DNA of 55,013 nucleotides from Anaerolineaceae bacterium (GTDB lineage Bacteria > Chloroflexota > Anaerolineae > Anaerolineales > Anaerolineaceae): the NCBI GenBank assembly GCA_017417055.1, contig JAFPZX010000051.1, positions 1-55,013 on the forward strand, given 5' to 3'. The notes below the pieces were generated by a model. It did not search any database. It saw only the letters and a program-made list of their open reading frames with translations, and had not been told where the DNA came from. The position numbers and the translations under genes are program-made. Positions 34,028 to 42,458 of this stretch are shown one piece after another (positions within the stretch are counted from its first letter, which is position 1; each line of letters begins with the position of its first letter).

Positions 34028-34261
34028 TACTACAGTTAGCAGTTAGTAGTTGAATCCGCCGGAGGCATGAACCCCATACTTCCGGCGGAAACTTTACCCA
34101 AATCAGAAATCGGAAATCAGAAATCAGAAATGGAAAAAAGAAATCAATTTATACATGGAATTTTATATTATAAATTTCATACCTTCTCCTTACTTCTTAT
34201 TTCTTATTTCTTACTTCTTACTTCTCATTTCCGATTTCTGATTTCTGATTTCTGATTTCCC
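34028..34261. repeat. Repeat-filled gap: GTTAG repeats, a hairpin and a large inverted repeat
   Basis: Contains GTTAGCAGTTAGTAG words (34034-34050), a hairpin TCCGCCGGA/TCCGGCGGA (34055-34063, 34081-34089) that may terminate the permease transcript, and a left block of AAATCAG/AAATCGG units (34098-34133) mirrored by GATTTCTGATTTC units at 34225-34260, flanking an AT-rich, TTCTTACTTC-repeat centre. No ORF. Confidence 0.7.
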
Positions 34262-35158
34262 ATGCGCCTTCCATCAGAAAAAATCTCGACCTTATACGAA
34301 ACAAATTATTACCGCTGTCTTGTGTATCACGAAAAACAGACAGACGATATTTACCTTACCTTCTGCGGAGTTGAACGATGTCTTCCCGGTTATGAATTCA
34401 ACTGCGAAGACCGCACCGGATATCACCTGCATGTGATTCTCGGCGGCAGAGGGGTGCTGAATGTGAACGGCACAGATTACCCGCTGCATCGCGGACAGAT
34501 GTTTGTGACCAAACCCGGAGAACAAACCTGGTACCGCGCTGACGAAAAAGATCCCTGGGTTTATTGCTGGATGACCTTTGACGGGTATAAAGCCGCGAAA
34601 TATATTGAAAGTACCGGACTGCGTGCCGGGGTCAACTGGCGGGAATGTTATGAAGATCCCAGGATGTTTTATGCTTATGTGAAAGATATCCTCGATCGTC
34701 CGGAAATGACCCTGGCCAACGATTTATACCGGCTTTCACTGCTGCTGTCTTTTCTGTCATTGGCAATCGAAACAGAAGAGAAAAAACAGCCATTTTCCCG
34801 TCATGAAAATGATGTTTCCACAAACACCTATGTGGATAAGGCTGTAATATATATCCAAAGCAATTTTGCGAACGTAAAAATAGCCGATGTCGCCAGAAAC
34901 ATCGGGATCAACCGCTCTTATCTGACGAAGATCTTCAAAGCCAGAATGGGAGTTTCCCCGCAGGAATTTCTGATGGAATGCAAGCTGAATTATGCCTGCA
35001 AGCTCCTGTTGGAAACGGATGCGCAGATTCAGGATGTCGCAAGGCGCGTCGGATATGACAATTTGTTGACATTTTCTAAAATATTTAAGGACAAATACGG
35101 AATAAGTCCAAAAAATTACCGCATACAAAACAGAAGCGGGGAGGAGCAATATTTATGA
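34262..35158 (+). CDS. AraC-family transcriptional regulator (MsmR-like)
   Basis: A 298-residue regulator. The N-terminal cupin (about 15-150; YHLHVILGGRGVLNVNGTDY and YPLHRGQMFVTKPGE) should bind a sugar; the C-terminal part (about 190-290) has two helix-turn-helix units, KIADVARNIGINRSYLTKIF and IQDVARRVGYDNLLTFSKIF, plus the closing GISPKNYR. It lies between the transporter genes and the alpha-galactosidase and overlaps the latter by 4 nt (ATGA), so it most likely activates this locus in response to alpha-galactosides. The start abuts a repeat block and has no good SD, so expression may be low or depend on coupling. Confidence 0.92.
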   Translation: MRLPSEKISTLYETNYYRCLVYHEKQTDDIYLTFCGVERCLPGYEFNCEDRTGYHLHVILGGRGVLNVNGTDYPLHRGQMFVTKPGEQTWYRADEKDPWVYCWMTFDGYKAAKYIESTGLRAGVNWRECYEDPRMFYAYVKDILDRPEMTLANDLYRLSLLLSFLSLAIETEEKKQPFSRHENDVSTNTYVDKAVIYIQSNFANVKIADVARNIGINRSYLTKIFKARMGVSPQEFLMECKLNYACKLLLETDAQIQDVARRVGYDNLLTFSKIFKDKYGISPKNYRIQNRSGEEQYL

Positions 35159-37344
35159 GTATTGTATTTGATCAGCAGAAAAAATTGCTGACGCTTGCTA
35201 CGGCAAAATCGGCTTACCAGATGCAGATAGATGACCTGGGTTTTCTTCAGCATCTGCATTATGGAGCCCGGACGGGATCGCAGGATATGTCCTATCAATA
35301 TTATGATTTTGACTATGCCTTTTCCGGAAATCCGGCTGAACGCCGCAGCGACCGCAGTTTTTCACTGGATATTGTTCCGCAGGAATTTTCCTCCTTCGGG
35401 GAGGGTGATTACCGTGTGAATAGTGTGGCGGTTGTCAACGCGGACGGCAGCCGCGCAGCCCGGTTTCATTACGTTTCCCATGAAATCCGCAGCGGCAAAT
35501 ATGCAATTCCGGAATTGCCCGCTTCCTATGATAATGGCGATGAAGCCGAAACATTGATCGTCACGCTTCGGGATACGGTTACAGGGCTGATGATCAAACT
35601 TTATTATGGCGTTTTTGAAAAGCTCGACATCATCACCCGGTATACAGAATTTGTCAATGACGGCAAGGGTCCTGTCACTCTGGAAAAAGCCGCGTCATTG
35701 TGTCTGGACCTGCCGATGGGAACCTGGGATCTGATGCATTTCTGGGGAAAACACGCCATGGAACGTCAGCCGGAACGCGCACCGATCGGACACTGCATCA
35801 CTACGATCGGTTCAACACGGGGAACGTCCAGCCATCAGCATAATCCCTTCGTCATTATCTGCGATCATGACGCCACAGAAGATCATGGTGACTGCTACGG
35901 CATGATGCTTGCTTATTCCGGTGGGTTCAAAGCAGAAGTTGAAAACAGCCAGATCAACTCCGTCCGGGCAGTGATGGGGATCGATGATACGTATTTCTCA
36001 TGGAAACTGGAACCCGGTCAGAGCTTCCATACCCCGGAAGTGATCCTTTCTTTCGCGGACGGGCTTACCGCACTCAGCCAGAATTATCATCACTTTATCC
36101 GCCATAATGTCTGCCGCGGGAAGCATCATCTGGAAAAGCGTCCGGTGCTGATCAACAACTGGGAAGCGACGTATTTCGATCTTAATGAAGATAAAATGTA
36201 TGCCCTGGCAAAGGAAGCCGCCGCATTGGGGATTGACCAGTTCGTCCTGGATGACGGCTGGTTCGGCGCACGCTATGACGACAACGCCGGGCTGGGTGAC
36301 TGGTTTGTGAATACCAAAAAGCTTCCAAACGGGCTGGATTCGCTGATTCAAAAAATCAACGATCTCGGCATGAAGTTCGGCATCTGGGTTGAACCGGAAA
36401 TGGTGAATGAGGATTCGGACCTGTACCGTGCCCATCCGGATTGGGCTCTCACAGAACCCGGCAGAAAACCTGTTTTCGGGCGGAATCAGCTGGTCTTGGA
36501 TATGGCCAATCAAGAAGTTGTAGACTATCTCTACAATTGTCTTTCCACACTTTTGAAAGAACACAACATCGCATATATCAAATGGGATTTCAACCGCTCA
36601 GTAAGCGATGTCTATTCTCACGCGCTGCCGGCAGACCGTCAGGGAGAGGTCTCCCATCGTTTTGTGCTGGGTCTCTATTCCCTGTTGGAGCGGCTGATTT
36701 CCGAATTCCCGGATGTCCTTTTTGAAGGCTGCTCGGGCGGCGGCGGACGCTTTGACGCGGGAATGCTCTATTATACCCCGCAGATCTGGCTCTCAGATGA
36801 CACGGATGCGATTGAACGGCTCATCATTCAGGGCGGTACTTCCTATGGATATCCGGTGAGCACGATGGGCGCCCATGTTTCCGCTTCTCCCAACCACCAG
36901 ACCGGACGGACGACGCCGATCCAAACCCGCGGCGTTGTAGCCATGTCCGGAGCTTTTGGTTATGAGCTGGATCTCACAAAACTCCCTGAAAGTGACAAAG
37001 AGGCGATCCGCAGTCAGGTCTGCCAGTACCATCAGGATGAAGTTCTGATCCATCAGGGCGACTATTTCCGTCTGACTGATGTGACAAAGGGTTATTTCAC
37101 AGCCTGGCAAATCGTCAGCAAGGATAAATCCGGCAGCCTGTTGAACCTGGTGATCACCAGACCGCAGCCCAATCCGGCACCGCTCCATATTCGTCTGAAG
37201 GGTCTGGATCCGGATGCGCTGTATAAAATTGCTGAAGATGATCAGATCATCTCCGGAAGCGCATTGATGAATGGCGGTTACACCTTCCGTCCGATGATGG
37301 GCGACTACCGGTCCGCACAGCTGCATCTCACAGCGGTCAGTTAA
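35155..37344 (+). CDS. aga: Alpha-galactosidase, glycoside hydrolase family 36
   Basis: A 729-residue cytoplasmic enzyme that releases galactose from melibiose, raffinose and stachyose. An N-terminal beta-sandwich (about 1-325) precedes the TIM barrel. The nucleophile is Asp478 in YIKWDFNRS and the acid/base is Asp548 in WLSDDTDAIERL. Length and both residue numbers agree with my recollection of the Geobacillus AgaA/AgaB enzymes. Other family marks: VLDDGWFGAR, GIWVEPEMVN and FEGCSGGGGRFD. No signal peptide, so it acts on sugar imported by the ABC system upstream. Confidence 0.96.
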   Translation: MSIVFDQQKKLLTLATAKSAYQMQIDDLGFLQHLHYGARTGSQDMSYQYYDFDYAFSGNPAERRSDRSFSLDIVPQEFSSFGEGDYRVNSVAVVNADGSRAARFHYVSHEIRSGKYAIPELPASYDNGDEAETLIVTLRDTVTGLMIKLYYGVFEKLDIITRYTEFVNDGKGPVTLEKAASLCLDLPMGTWDLMHFWGKHAMERQPERAPIGHCITTIGSTRGTSSHQHNPFVIICDHDATEDHGDCYGMMLAYSGGFKAEVENSQINSVRAVMGIDDTYFSWKLEPGQSFHTPEVILSFADGLTALSQNYHHFIRHNVCRGKHHLEKRPVLINNWEATYFDLNEDKMYALAKEAAALGIDQFVLDDGWFGARYDDNAGLGDWFVNTKKLPNGLDSLIQKINDLGMKFGIWVEPEMVNEDSDLYRAHPDWALTEPGRKPVFGRNQLVLDMANQEVVDYLYNCLSTLLKEHNIAYIKWDFNRSVSDVYSHALPADRQGEVSHRFVLGLYSLLERLISEFPDVLFEGCSGGGGRFDAGMLYYTPQIWLSDDTDAIERLIIQGGTSYGYPVSTMGAHVSASPNHQTGRTTPIQTRGVVAMSGAFGYELDLTKLPESDKEAIRSQVCQYHQDEVLIHQGDYFRLTDVTKGYFTAWQIVSKDKSGSLLNLVITRPQPNPAPLHIRLKGLDPDALYKIAEDDQIISGSALMNGGYTFRPMMGDYRSAQLHLTAVS

Positions 37345-37368
37345 GAAAGCATTGTAAATTGTGTTTGA

Positions 37369-37403
37369 GGGGACGGTTTTGCGCGAAGCGCAGAACTGTC
37401 CCC
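37369..37403. repeat. GGGGACGGTTTTGCGC hairpin
   Basis: GGGGACGGTTTTGCGC (37369-37384) pairs with GCGCAGAACTGTCCCC (37388-37403) with a 3-nt loop. It follows the alpha-galactosidase stop and is a GGGACAGTCCC-group hairpin; possible terminator. Confidence 0.75.
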
Positions 37404-37478
37404 AAATTTCACAGTAAATTAATAAGACAGAAGTACCTGGTACAAGTGACTTATAAGCAGAAGGATAAAAGTCAAAGC

Positions 37479-38174
37479 GTGAAAAAAAGGCTGACATTTC
37501 GTGAATGGCTTGCTGAAGAGCGGGCCAAACTGTCGAAGATGAGTTTTGGAAAAGCTGTCAAATATATCTGGCAGTATTACAGTCTCTACATCATCGGCAT
37601 CATCGGCGCTGTATGGTTCATTGCGTATATGATCCACCGTCTGATTGTCGGTGCTCCGGAATACTGGCTTTACGCAGCCTTTGCCAATTCGACCGCTTCC
37701 GCCGGGAATAATTCGCAGATCTGGAAGGATTTTGCCGCGTATTCCGGTTATGATTTGTCTGAGAAAAAGATCGAATTTTCCACCAACATGTACTTTGACT
37801 ACACTCCCGGCCGGATAAAAGGGACAGAGTATTACAACAGCTTTGTTGCCCTCACCGATACCGGAACACTGGACATCATCACCATGGACCCCGAACAGCT
37901 TGTCCCGCTTGGACAGAGCGGCCGGCTGATGAACTGGAATTTTGAAGAATGTGCCGCACTGCGTGAAAAATACGCTGACAGACTGATCTGGTACACTCCG
38001 TCTGAAGGGGAAGAAATCGAAGAGCCTTTCCCGGTAGGGATCGATATCAGCGACAGCCTGCTCGTGACCAAATACAAGGTTTATCCCCAGCATGCCGCCC
38101 TTGGCATCGGAGTCAACAGCACCAGGCTGGAGGCAGTGAAAGTTTTTTTGGATTTTATTTTTGTTTCTGAGTAA
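37479..38174 (+). CDS. Membrane protein with outer solute-binding-like domain (unknown)
   Basis: A 231-residue protein with a basic N-terminus, one membrane helix (about 31-53, YSLYIIGIIGAVWFIAYMI) and an outer domain. The stretch DTGTLDIITMDPEQLVPLGQSGRLMNW resembles the ligand-domain segments of ABC binding proteins, so it may sense or bind sugar. The start is uncertain: GTG 37479 (AAGGA 13 nt upstream) or GTG 37446; ORF extension further upstream crosses a hairpin. It lies between the alpha-galactosidase and YesL genes, now separated from the latter by a low-GC cassette. Confidence 0.65.
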   Translation: MKKRLTFREWLAEERAKLSKMSFGKAVKYIWQYYSLYIIGIIGAVWFIAYMIHRLIVGAPEYWLYAAFANSTASAGNNSQIWKDFAAYSGYDLSEKKIEFSTNMYFDYTPGRIKGTEYYNSFVALTDTGTLDIITMDPEQLVPLGQSGRLMNWNFEECAALREKYADRLIWYTPSEGEEIEEPFPVGIDISDSLLVTKYKVYPQHAALGIGVNSTRLEAVKVFLDFIFVSE

Positions 38175-38193
38175 CCATAAGGGACCTGATCCA

Positions 38194-38255
38194 TTCACAT
38201 AGAGACAGTCTTCTGTGTTGGACATGCAGCACAAAACAACTGTCCTCGTGTGATT
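38194..38255. repeat. Degenerate GACAGTC hairpin
   Basis: TCACATAGAGACAGTC (from about 38195) pairs imperfectly with CAACTGTCCTCGTGTGA (to about 38253). It belongs to the GGGACAGTCCC-like group and marks the left side of the low-GC cassette. Confidence 0.5.
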
Positions 38256-38290
38256 CACAATGAATAGTTACACTGTAAAAAATATTTGAA

Positions 38291-39145
38291 TTACAGGATC
38301 AACGTTGTAATCCCGATTTTTTTAGCAAATGAAATTACTTTATCTGGTGACCATTCACTTGCCTGAACAATTTTATCAACAGGTTCATTCATTTTCAGTA
38401 AATTTGCAACAATTCGCTCTTCTTTTTTTTCAGCCGCTTCTTCAATTTCTTCTTTAAAGACAAGTTCAACTGCTTCACTCATTTTACCAGCCTCCTTCAT
38501 TTTTCTGAATAGTTCTTTATTACTTTCAAATGCAGTCCGAAGAACGTCTTCCATATGTTGTTTATATAATTCATTTTCAGCCTGTACATACTCTTTTTGA
38601 ATAAAAGCAATTTGCTCCTCTGTAGCTCCCGGAACGAGAACTTTTAAAACAGTCCAATCATCACCCAAAATGGCTGCATCAATAACCTGGAATGGATATA
38701 TTATTGGCCCACCTGAAATCTCATAAATTCCCTTATTACGTTCTATTATCGAACATCCTAATATTTTAAGTTGTTTAAAAGTCTCCATTGGATAACGATA
38801 CTGAAGAATACTGATTGTTATCGTATCAATTGGAATTTCATTTACTTTTCTATCAATAACCATGTAAAACAAAGCATATCCTTCAGCTTTGTATATATCA
38901 TTGATACTGAGACCGTCACCATATCCCTTGAACTCGAATATATTGTTTTCTTTGAAAAAACTACCTATCTCGTCAGATAAAATTTTATCAGAAGCTTTCT
39001 TGAGAACAACAGCATCTAATCGGGGAGGCTTTTCCCCAAGGATCAATTCCTTTACAGTTTCCATAAAATCATACTGATCATCGTATCTGGTTTTGAGAGC
39101 TGCAACTAAACCGGCATGATAATCAATTCTATGTTCTTCAGCCAT
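38291..39145 (-). CDS. Rpn-like PD-(D/E)XK nuclease-family protein
   Basis: A 284-residue protein, markedly more AT-rich than its neighbours. The nuclease core is near the N-terminus: Asp in PRLDAVVLKK and E-x-K in NIFEFKGYGD, followed by INDIYKAEGYALFY, which fits the PD-(D/E)XK fold of the Rpn and DUF4351-like groups. The C-terminal third is charged and helical (EAVELVFKEEIEEAAEKKEER). It points opposite to the sugar genes on both sides. A DNA-nicking, mobile-element-related role is inferred. Confidence 0.75.
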   Translation of the reverse strand: MAEEHRIDYHAGLVAALKTRYDDQYDFMETVKELILGEKPPRLDAVVLKKASDKILSDEIGSFFKENNIFEFKGYGDGLSINDIYKAEGYALFYMVIDRKVNEIPIDTITISILQYRYPMETFKQLKILGCSIIERNKGIYEISGGPIIYPFQVIDAAILGDDWTVLKVLVPGATEEQIAFIQKEYVQAENELYKQHMEDVLRTAFESNKELFRKMKEAGKMSEAVELVFKEEIEEAAEKKEERIVANLLKMNEPVDKIVQASEWSPDKVISFAKKIGITTLIL

Positions 39146-39313
39146 GTGGAAAACTCCTTTCGACTGCTTTCACCATTCATTATGCATTCATAATTATTGT
39201 ATTACAAAATTTTGCAGTGCAGCACCAAATATAATCCTTTATGTCAGCTGATCAAACTATTAATGACTATCCATTAGTTACATCGAAGTGTTTTTTACAT
39301 CGGAAAGCTGTAT

Positions 39314-39319
39314 TATAAT
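39314..39319 (+). promoter_or_regulatory. -10 box of the 91-residue gene
   Basis: A perfect TATAAT, 20 nt before the ATG at 39339; no good -35 found. Confidence 0.45.
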
Positions 39320-39338
39320 TACAATAAGGAGGTACGAT

Positions 39339-39614
39339 ATGGGGACTTTTGTTCGGGCTAATACAGAAGGAAAAATCCAATCACCTGATTTATTAAAAAT
39401 CCGTATCGGAGATCAAATATTAACCTTTGCCAACAAACAGACCCGTGAAATGGATTGTAACAAGCGGATTGAAAATAATCAGTCTGCTTTATCTGAGCTT
39501 CAGCAAAGTTTTTCCGGTTTGGCTGAAGAGCTTTGTTTGGAAGATGAAGATGATGTTATGGCCTTAATTCGTGAAATTCGTTATAACGAACCTTCAGTAA
39601 TTAAAAACAGATAG
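39339..39614 (+). CDS. Small unknown protein in the low-GC cassette
   Basis: A 91-residue acidic protein (MGTFVRANTEGKIQSPDLLK...). A strong SD AAGGAGG lies 6 nt before ATG 39339, and a TATAAT lies upstream. The N-terminal beta-like half (RIGDQILTFANK) is followed by helices with an acidic end (EELCLEDEDDVMALIREIR). No family recognised. Its place ahead of a toxin-antitoxin pair suggests an accessory or antitoxin-like role, but this is only context. Confidence 0.6.
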   Translation: MGTFVRANTEGKIQSPDLLKIRIGDQILTFANKQTREMDCNKRIENNQSALSELQQSFSGLAEELCLEDEDDVMALIREIRYNEPSVIKNR

Positions 39615-39704
39615 TGAAGATCCTCTGGCTCTTGATCTCAAACATCCAAAATGTATAAAGCAGCTGAGTTTATCAATGAATTTATGTAAGATAATTGAGG
39701 TGAA

Positions 39705-39914
39705 ATGATGCCGTTTGAACTTGTAAAAGAAATGTTTGAAACATTACCGGTTGAAAAACAAAGCGAAGTGGTTGATTTTGTTCTTTTTCTTTATACGGAA
39801 AATAATAAGAACAAAGAAAAAAGTAAATTCCCCTTCGATGTTTTTTCCGGCGGTCTGAATTACATTGCTGAAGATTTTGATGAAACTCCTGAAGGTTTTG
39901 AAGATTATATATGA
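39705..39914 (+). CDS. DUF2281-type antitoxin (VapB-like)
   Basis: A 69-residue protein: N-terminal helix MPFELVKEMFETLPVEKQ, then EVVDFVLFLYTE and an acidic tail with a FDVFSGGLNYIAEDFDETP segment, the DUF2281 pattern of antitoxins paired with PIN toxins. The tail would wrap the toxin. The second codon is also ATG (39708), better spaced from GAGG. The stop overlaps the toxin start as ATGA. Confidence 0.82.
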   Translation: MMPFELVKEMFETLPVEKQSEVVDFVLFLYTENNKNKEKSKFPFDVFSGGLNYIAEDFDETPEGFEDYI

Positions 39915-40288
39915 AATATCTCCTTGATACTCATACTTTACTGTGGGGATTATATGATAGCAGTGAATTATCCCCAGCAGCAATAAGAATCATGTCAAAA
40001 GAGTCCTGCTGCATTAGCATTGCTTCATTATGGGAAATGGCAATAAAGAACAGTCTTGGAAAATTGAGCCTTTCTCAATCTATTTTGACTATTTCTTCAA
40101 AATGTAAAGAATATGGAATTGAAATGATTCCGATAAAACCAGAACATTGTCAGGCAATTACAATACTTCCTTTTATTCATAAAGATCCTTTTGACAGAAT
40201 AATAATAGCTCAAGCTAAAACTGAAGATATGGCGATACTTACGAAAGACTCTTTTATTCCAATGTATGATGTCAAAACACTTTGGTGA
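39911..40288 (+). CDS. PIN-domain toxin (VapC-like ribonuclease)
   Basis: A 125-residue PIN domain. Acidic active-site residues are Asp6 (LLDTHTLLW), Glu42 (SLWEMAIK), Asp95 (DPFDRIIIAQA) and Asp113 (LTKD). This is the PhdYeFM/DUF2281-linked branch of PIN toxins, which cleave RNA such as tRNA or rRNA until bound by antitoxin. The ATGA overlap with the antitoxin gene is typical of type II pairs. All catalytic positions are intact. Confidence 0.9.
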   Translation: MKYLLDTHTLLWGLYDSSELSPAAIRIMSKESCCISIASLWEMAIKNSLGKLSLSQSILTISSKCKEYGIEMIPIKPEHCQAITILPFIHKDPFDRIIIAQAKTEDMAILTKDSFIPMYDVKTLW

Positions 40289-40308
40289 AAGACCAGGAAA
40301 GTTTACAA

Positions 40309-41100
40309 ATGCACGAAATTATTGGAAGTTTAATCAGCAACGAAAGCTTATTCGGGCGCATTATGACCCGGATCGGGGTGGTGATTGCCGCCAACCTCAT
40401 GTTCATTCTTTTCAGCATGCCGGTTGTAACAGCCGGTGCGGCGCTCGCGGCACTTTATCATACCATGTTCAAAATGCTGCGCAGCAAGGATGCCATCAAT
40501 CCTTTCAAACAATACTGGGCCGGGTTCAAAGGAAATTTCAAACAGGGCACCATCGTCTGGCTCATCGCACTCGTTCTGATCGCTTTCGGCTATTTTGACC
40601 TGCGGATCTGCCAGCAGGCCGGCGGATTCATCGGTGCCCTGCGCTATGGGATTTATGCGTTGGCGCTGATTCTTTTCATCGTGCTGATTTATATCTTCCC
40701 TACCATGGCAGCCTTTTCCGATACAATTCCCAATCTCGTCCGCAACAGCATTTACTGGGCCTTGAAGAGTCCGTTCAAGCTGCTGGTGAACCTCTTTTTC
40801 CACTTCTTCCCGATGTTCCTCACCTATTCCGACCATCAGTTTCTGCCGCTTTATGCATTCCTGTGGACCATGTTCGGTTTTGCGGCCATTGCATTGCTGA
40901 CGGCCAATCTGCTGCTGCCAATGTTTGAACCTTACCTGCCGCTGGTTGATGAGTGCGGAGACTTTATCCTTGATCCGGATGGAAAGCCCTATATGCCCGG
41001 TGATGAAGACAAAATCGAAGCCGAATCTTTCGGCGAGGAAGCTCCCGAAATGTCGGAAGAAGAGATCCTGGAAGAAATGCGGAAACTCGATGGACTTTAA
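40309..41100 (+). CDS. YesL/DUF624 family membrane protein
   Basis: A 263-residue integral membrane protein with about five to six helices, beginning MHEIIGSLISNESLFGRIM and showing the family stretch LFSMPVVTAGAALAALYHTM. YesL proteins are found beside CUT1 sugar ABC transporters and glycosidases; their role is unknown. An acidic cytoplasmic tail follows the last helix. ATG 40309, with AGGAAAG upstream, is preferred over TTG 40282, which overlaps the toxin gene. Confidence 0.85.
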   Translation: MHEIIGSLISNESLFGRIMTRIGVVIAANLMFILFSMPVVTAGAALAALYHTMFKMLRSKDAINPFKQYWAGFKGNFKQGTIVWLIALVLIAFGYFDLRICQQAGGFIGALRYGIYALALILFIVLIYIFPTMAAFSDTIPNLVRNSIYWALKSPFKLLVNLFFHFFPMFLTYSDHQFLPLYAFLWTMFGFAAIALLTANLLLPMFEPYLPLVDECGDFILDPDGKPYMPGDEDKIEAESFGEEAPEMSEEEILEEMRKLDGL

Positions 41101-41148
41101 AGTGTTATTCTCGTATCGCACGAAAATTTAAACTCCGGAAAATTCAAG

Positions 41149-41154
41149 TATAAT
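41149..41154 (+). promoter_or_regulatory. -10 box of the thiolase gene
   Basis: TATAAT 42 nt before the TTG start; a matching -35 box is not clear. Confidence 0.4.
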
Positions 41155-41196
41155 GATAGCAGGTGAGTTTATACCACGTATTACTGCGGAGGCTGC

Positions 41197-42345
41197 TTGA
41201 GAGAAACTGCCATTCTTGAGATCGGACAGATTCCGGTCGCTGATCATTGGGACAAGAGTTTACTGGAAATTGCCGGAGAACCGGTTTTACAGATATTCGA
41301 AAAAACCGGCCTGAACAATGTAGACGGTGTTTTTTTCGGCAACATGCTTTCCGGTGCGGTCAATAACCAGCTGCATCTGGGATCATATCTCGGTGACTGG
41401 CTTGGTGCCCGCCATACGGAAGGGATCCATGTGGAAACGGCCTGCAGCTCCGGTGCATCTTCTTTTCGCCAGGCGCTGATGGCTGTCGCCTCCGGTGATA
41501 TAGACACCGCGATCGCAGTCGGTGCGGAAAAAATGACAGATGCCCCTGCTGAGGAGATCACCGCGGAACTGGCTTCTGCGGCAGATTCCGAATACGAACG
41601 GGATATGGGCGTTTCCTTCACTGCTATGAACGCAATGCTGATGCGGCGCTATATGAGCGAATATGGATGGCGGCGGGAAAATTTTGCCAATTTTTCCATC
41701 AACGCCCACGCCAACGCGGTTCACAATCCCTGCGCCCGTTTCCGCAGTGCTATCACGAAGGAGACGTATCTGCGGGCAGAGATGGTCAATGACCCGGTAA
41801 GCGTGATGGATGCCCCACCGGTCGTCGATGGAGCGGCTGCCGTTTTGATCGTTCCGCTGGATCATGTCCGCGGACAACTGGGTGTCGTTCGGATTCTCGG
41901 TTCCGGGGCGGCAACTGACAATTTTGCCTTGCACAGCCGCAAGGATCCGCTGTGGCTGAGTGCTGTGGAACGCTCTGCCAAACAGGCGTACAGGCAGGCC
42001 GGGCTCACTCCGGAAGACATTGACCTCTTTGAAGCGCACGATGCTTTCACGATCATCAGCGCACTGAGTCTGGAAGCATGTGGATTTGCCGAACGGGGGA
42101 AGGGGCCGCAGCTGGCGGAAGAAGGCCAAATTTCACTGATCGGCCGGATTCCGATTTCCACCCGGGGCGGATTGAAAGCCCGGGGACATCCGGTCGGCGC
42201 AACCGGTCTTTATCAAATTGTAGAAGCTGTCCAGCAGCTGCAGGGAGTTTGCGGAAAAGGACAGGTACCGAACGCTAAAATCGCCATGACGCAGAACATT
42301 GGCGGGTTAGGTACAAATGTGATTACAAACATATTTTCGCTGTAG
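41197..42345 (+). CDS. Thiolase (SCP2/archaeal acetoacetyl-CoA thiolase type)
   Basis: A 382-residue thiolase-fold enzyme. The acyl-accepting Cys83 is in ETACSSGASS; His281 is in EAHDAF and His331 in ARGHPVGATG. The C-terminal motif reads QNIGGLG instead of CGGGxG, so the second cysteine of classic thiolases is absent, as in SCP2-type enzymes. Related archaeal-type thiolases usually sit next to an OB-fold/zinc-ribbon partner (DUF35) and HMG-CoA synthase; neither is here. A TTG start is used, 4 nt after GCGGAGG; no ATG lies near. Confidence 0.88.
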   Translation: MRETAILEIGQIPVADHWDKSLLEIAGEPVLQIFEKTGLNNVDGVFFGNMLSGAVNNQLHLGSYLGDWLGARHTEGIHVETACSSGASSFRQALMAVASGDIDTAIAVGAEKMTDAPAEEITAELASAADSEYERDMGVSFTAMNAMLMRRYMSEYGWRRENFANFSINAHANAVHNPCARFRSAITKETYLRAEMVNDPVSVMDAPPVVDGAAAVLIVPLDHVRGQLGVVRILGSGAATDNFALHSRKDPLWLSAVERSAKQAYRQAGLTPEDIDLFEAHDAFTIISALSLEACGFAERGKGPQLAEEGQISLIGRIPISTRGGLKARGHPVGATGLYQIVEAVQQLQGVCGKGQVPNAKIAMTQNIGGLGTNVITNIFSL

Positions 42346-42450
42346 CGGAAATACTTTTTCGTTGTTAGTTATCAGCTATTCGTTATCACAGTAGCATCTG
42401 CCGGCTAATAGCTAATAACTAATAGCTAATAACTAATAACTAAACAAGAG
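42346..42450. repeat. TAGCTAATAACTAA repeats with inverted partner
   Basis: GTTAGTTATCAGCTATTCG (from 42364) is mirrored by tandem GCTAATAGCTAATAACTAA words (42404-42444). The whole can fold into a hairpin just upstream of the GH13-like gene. No ORF. Confidence 0.65.
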
Positions 42451-42458
42451 GTGCATAT

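Noticed and set aside
37359-37445. Longer N-terminus for the membrane protein at 37479
   Set aside because: The added residues come from translating a GGGGAC hairpin; no SD is present.
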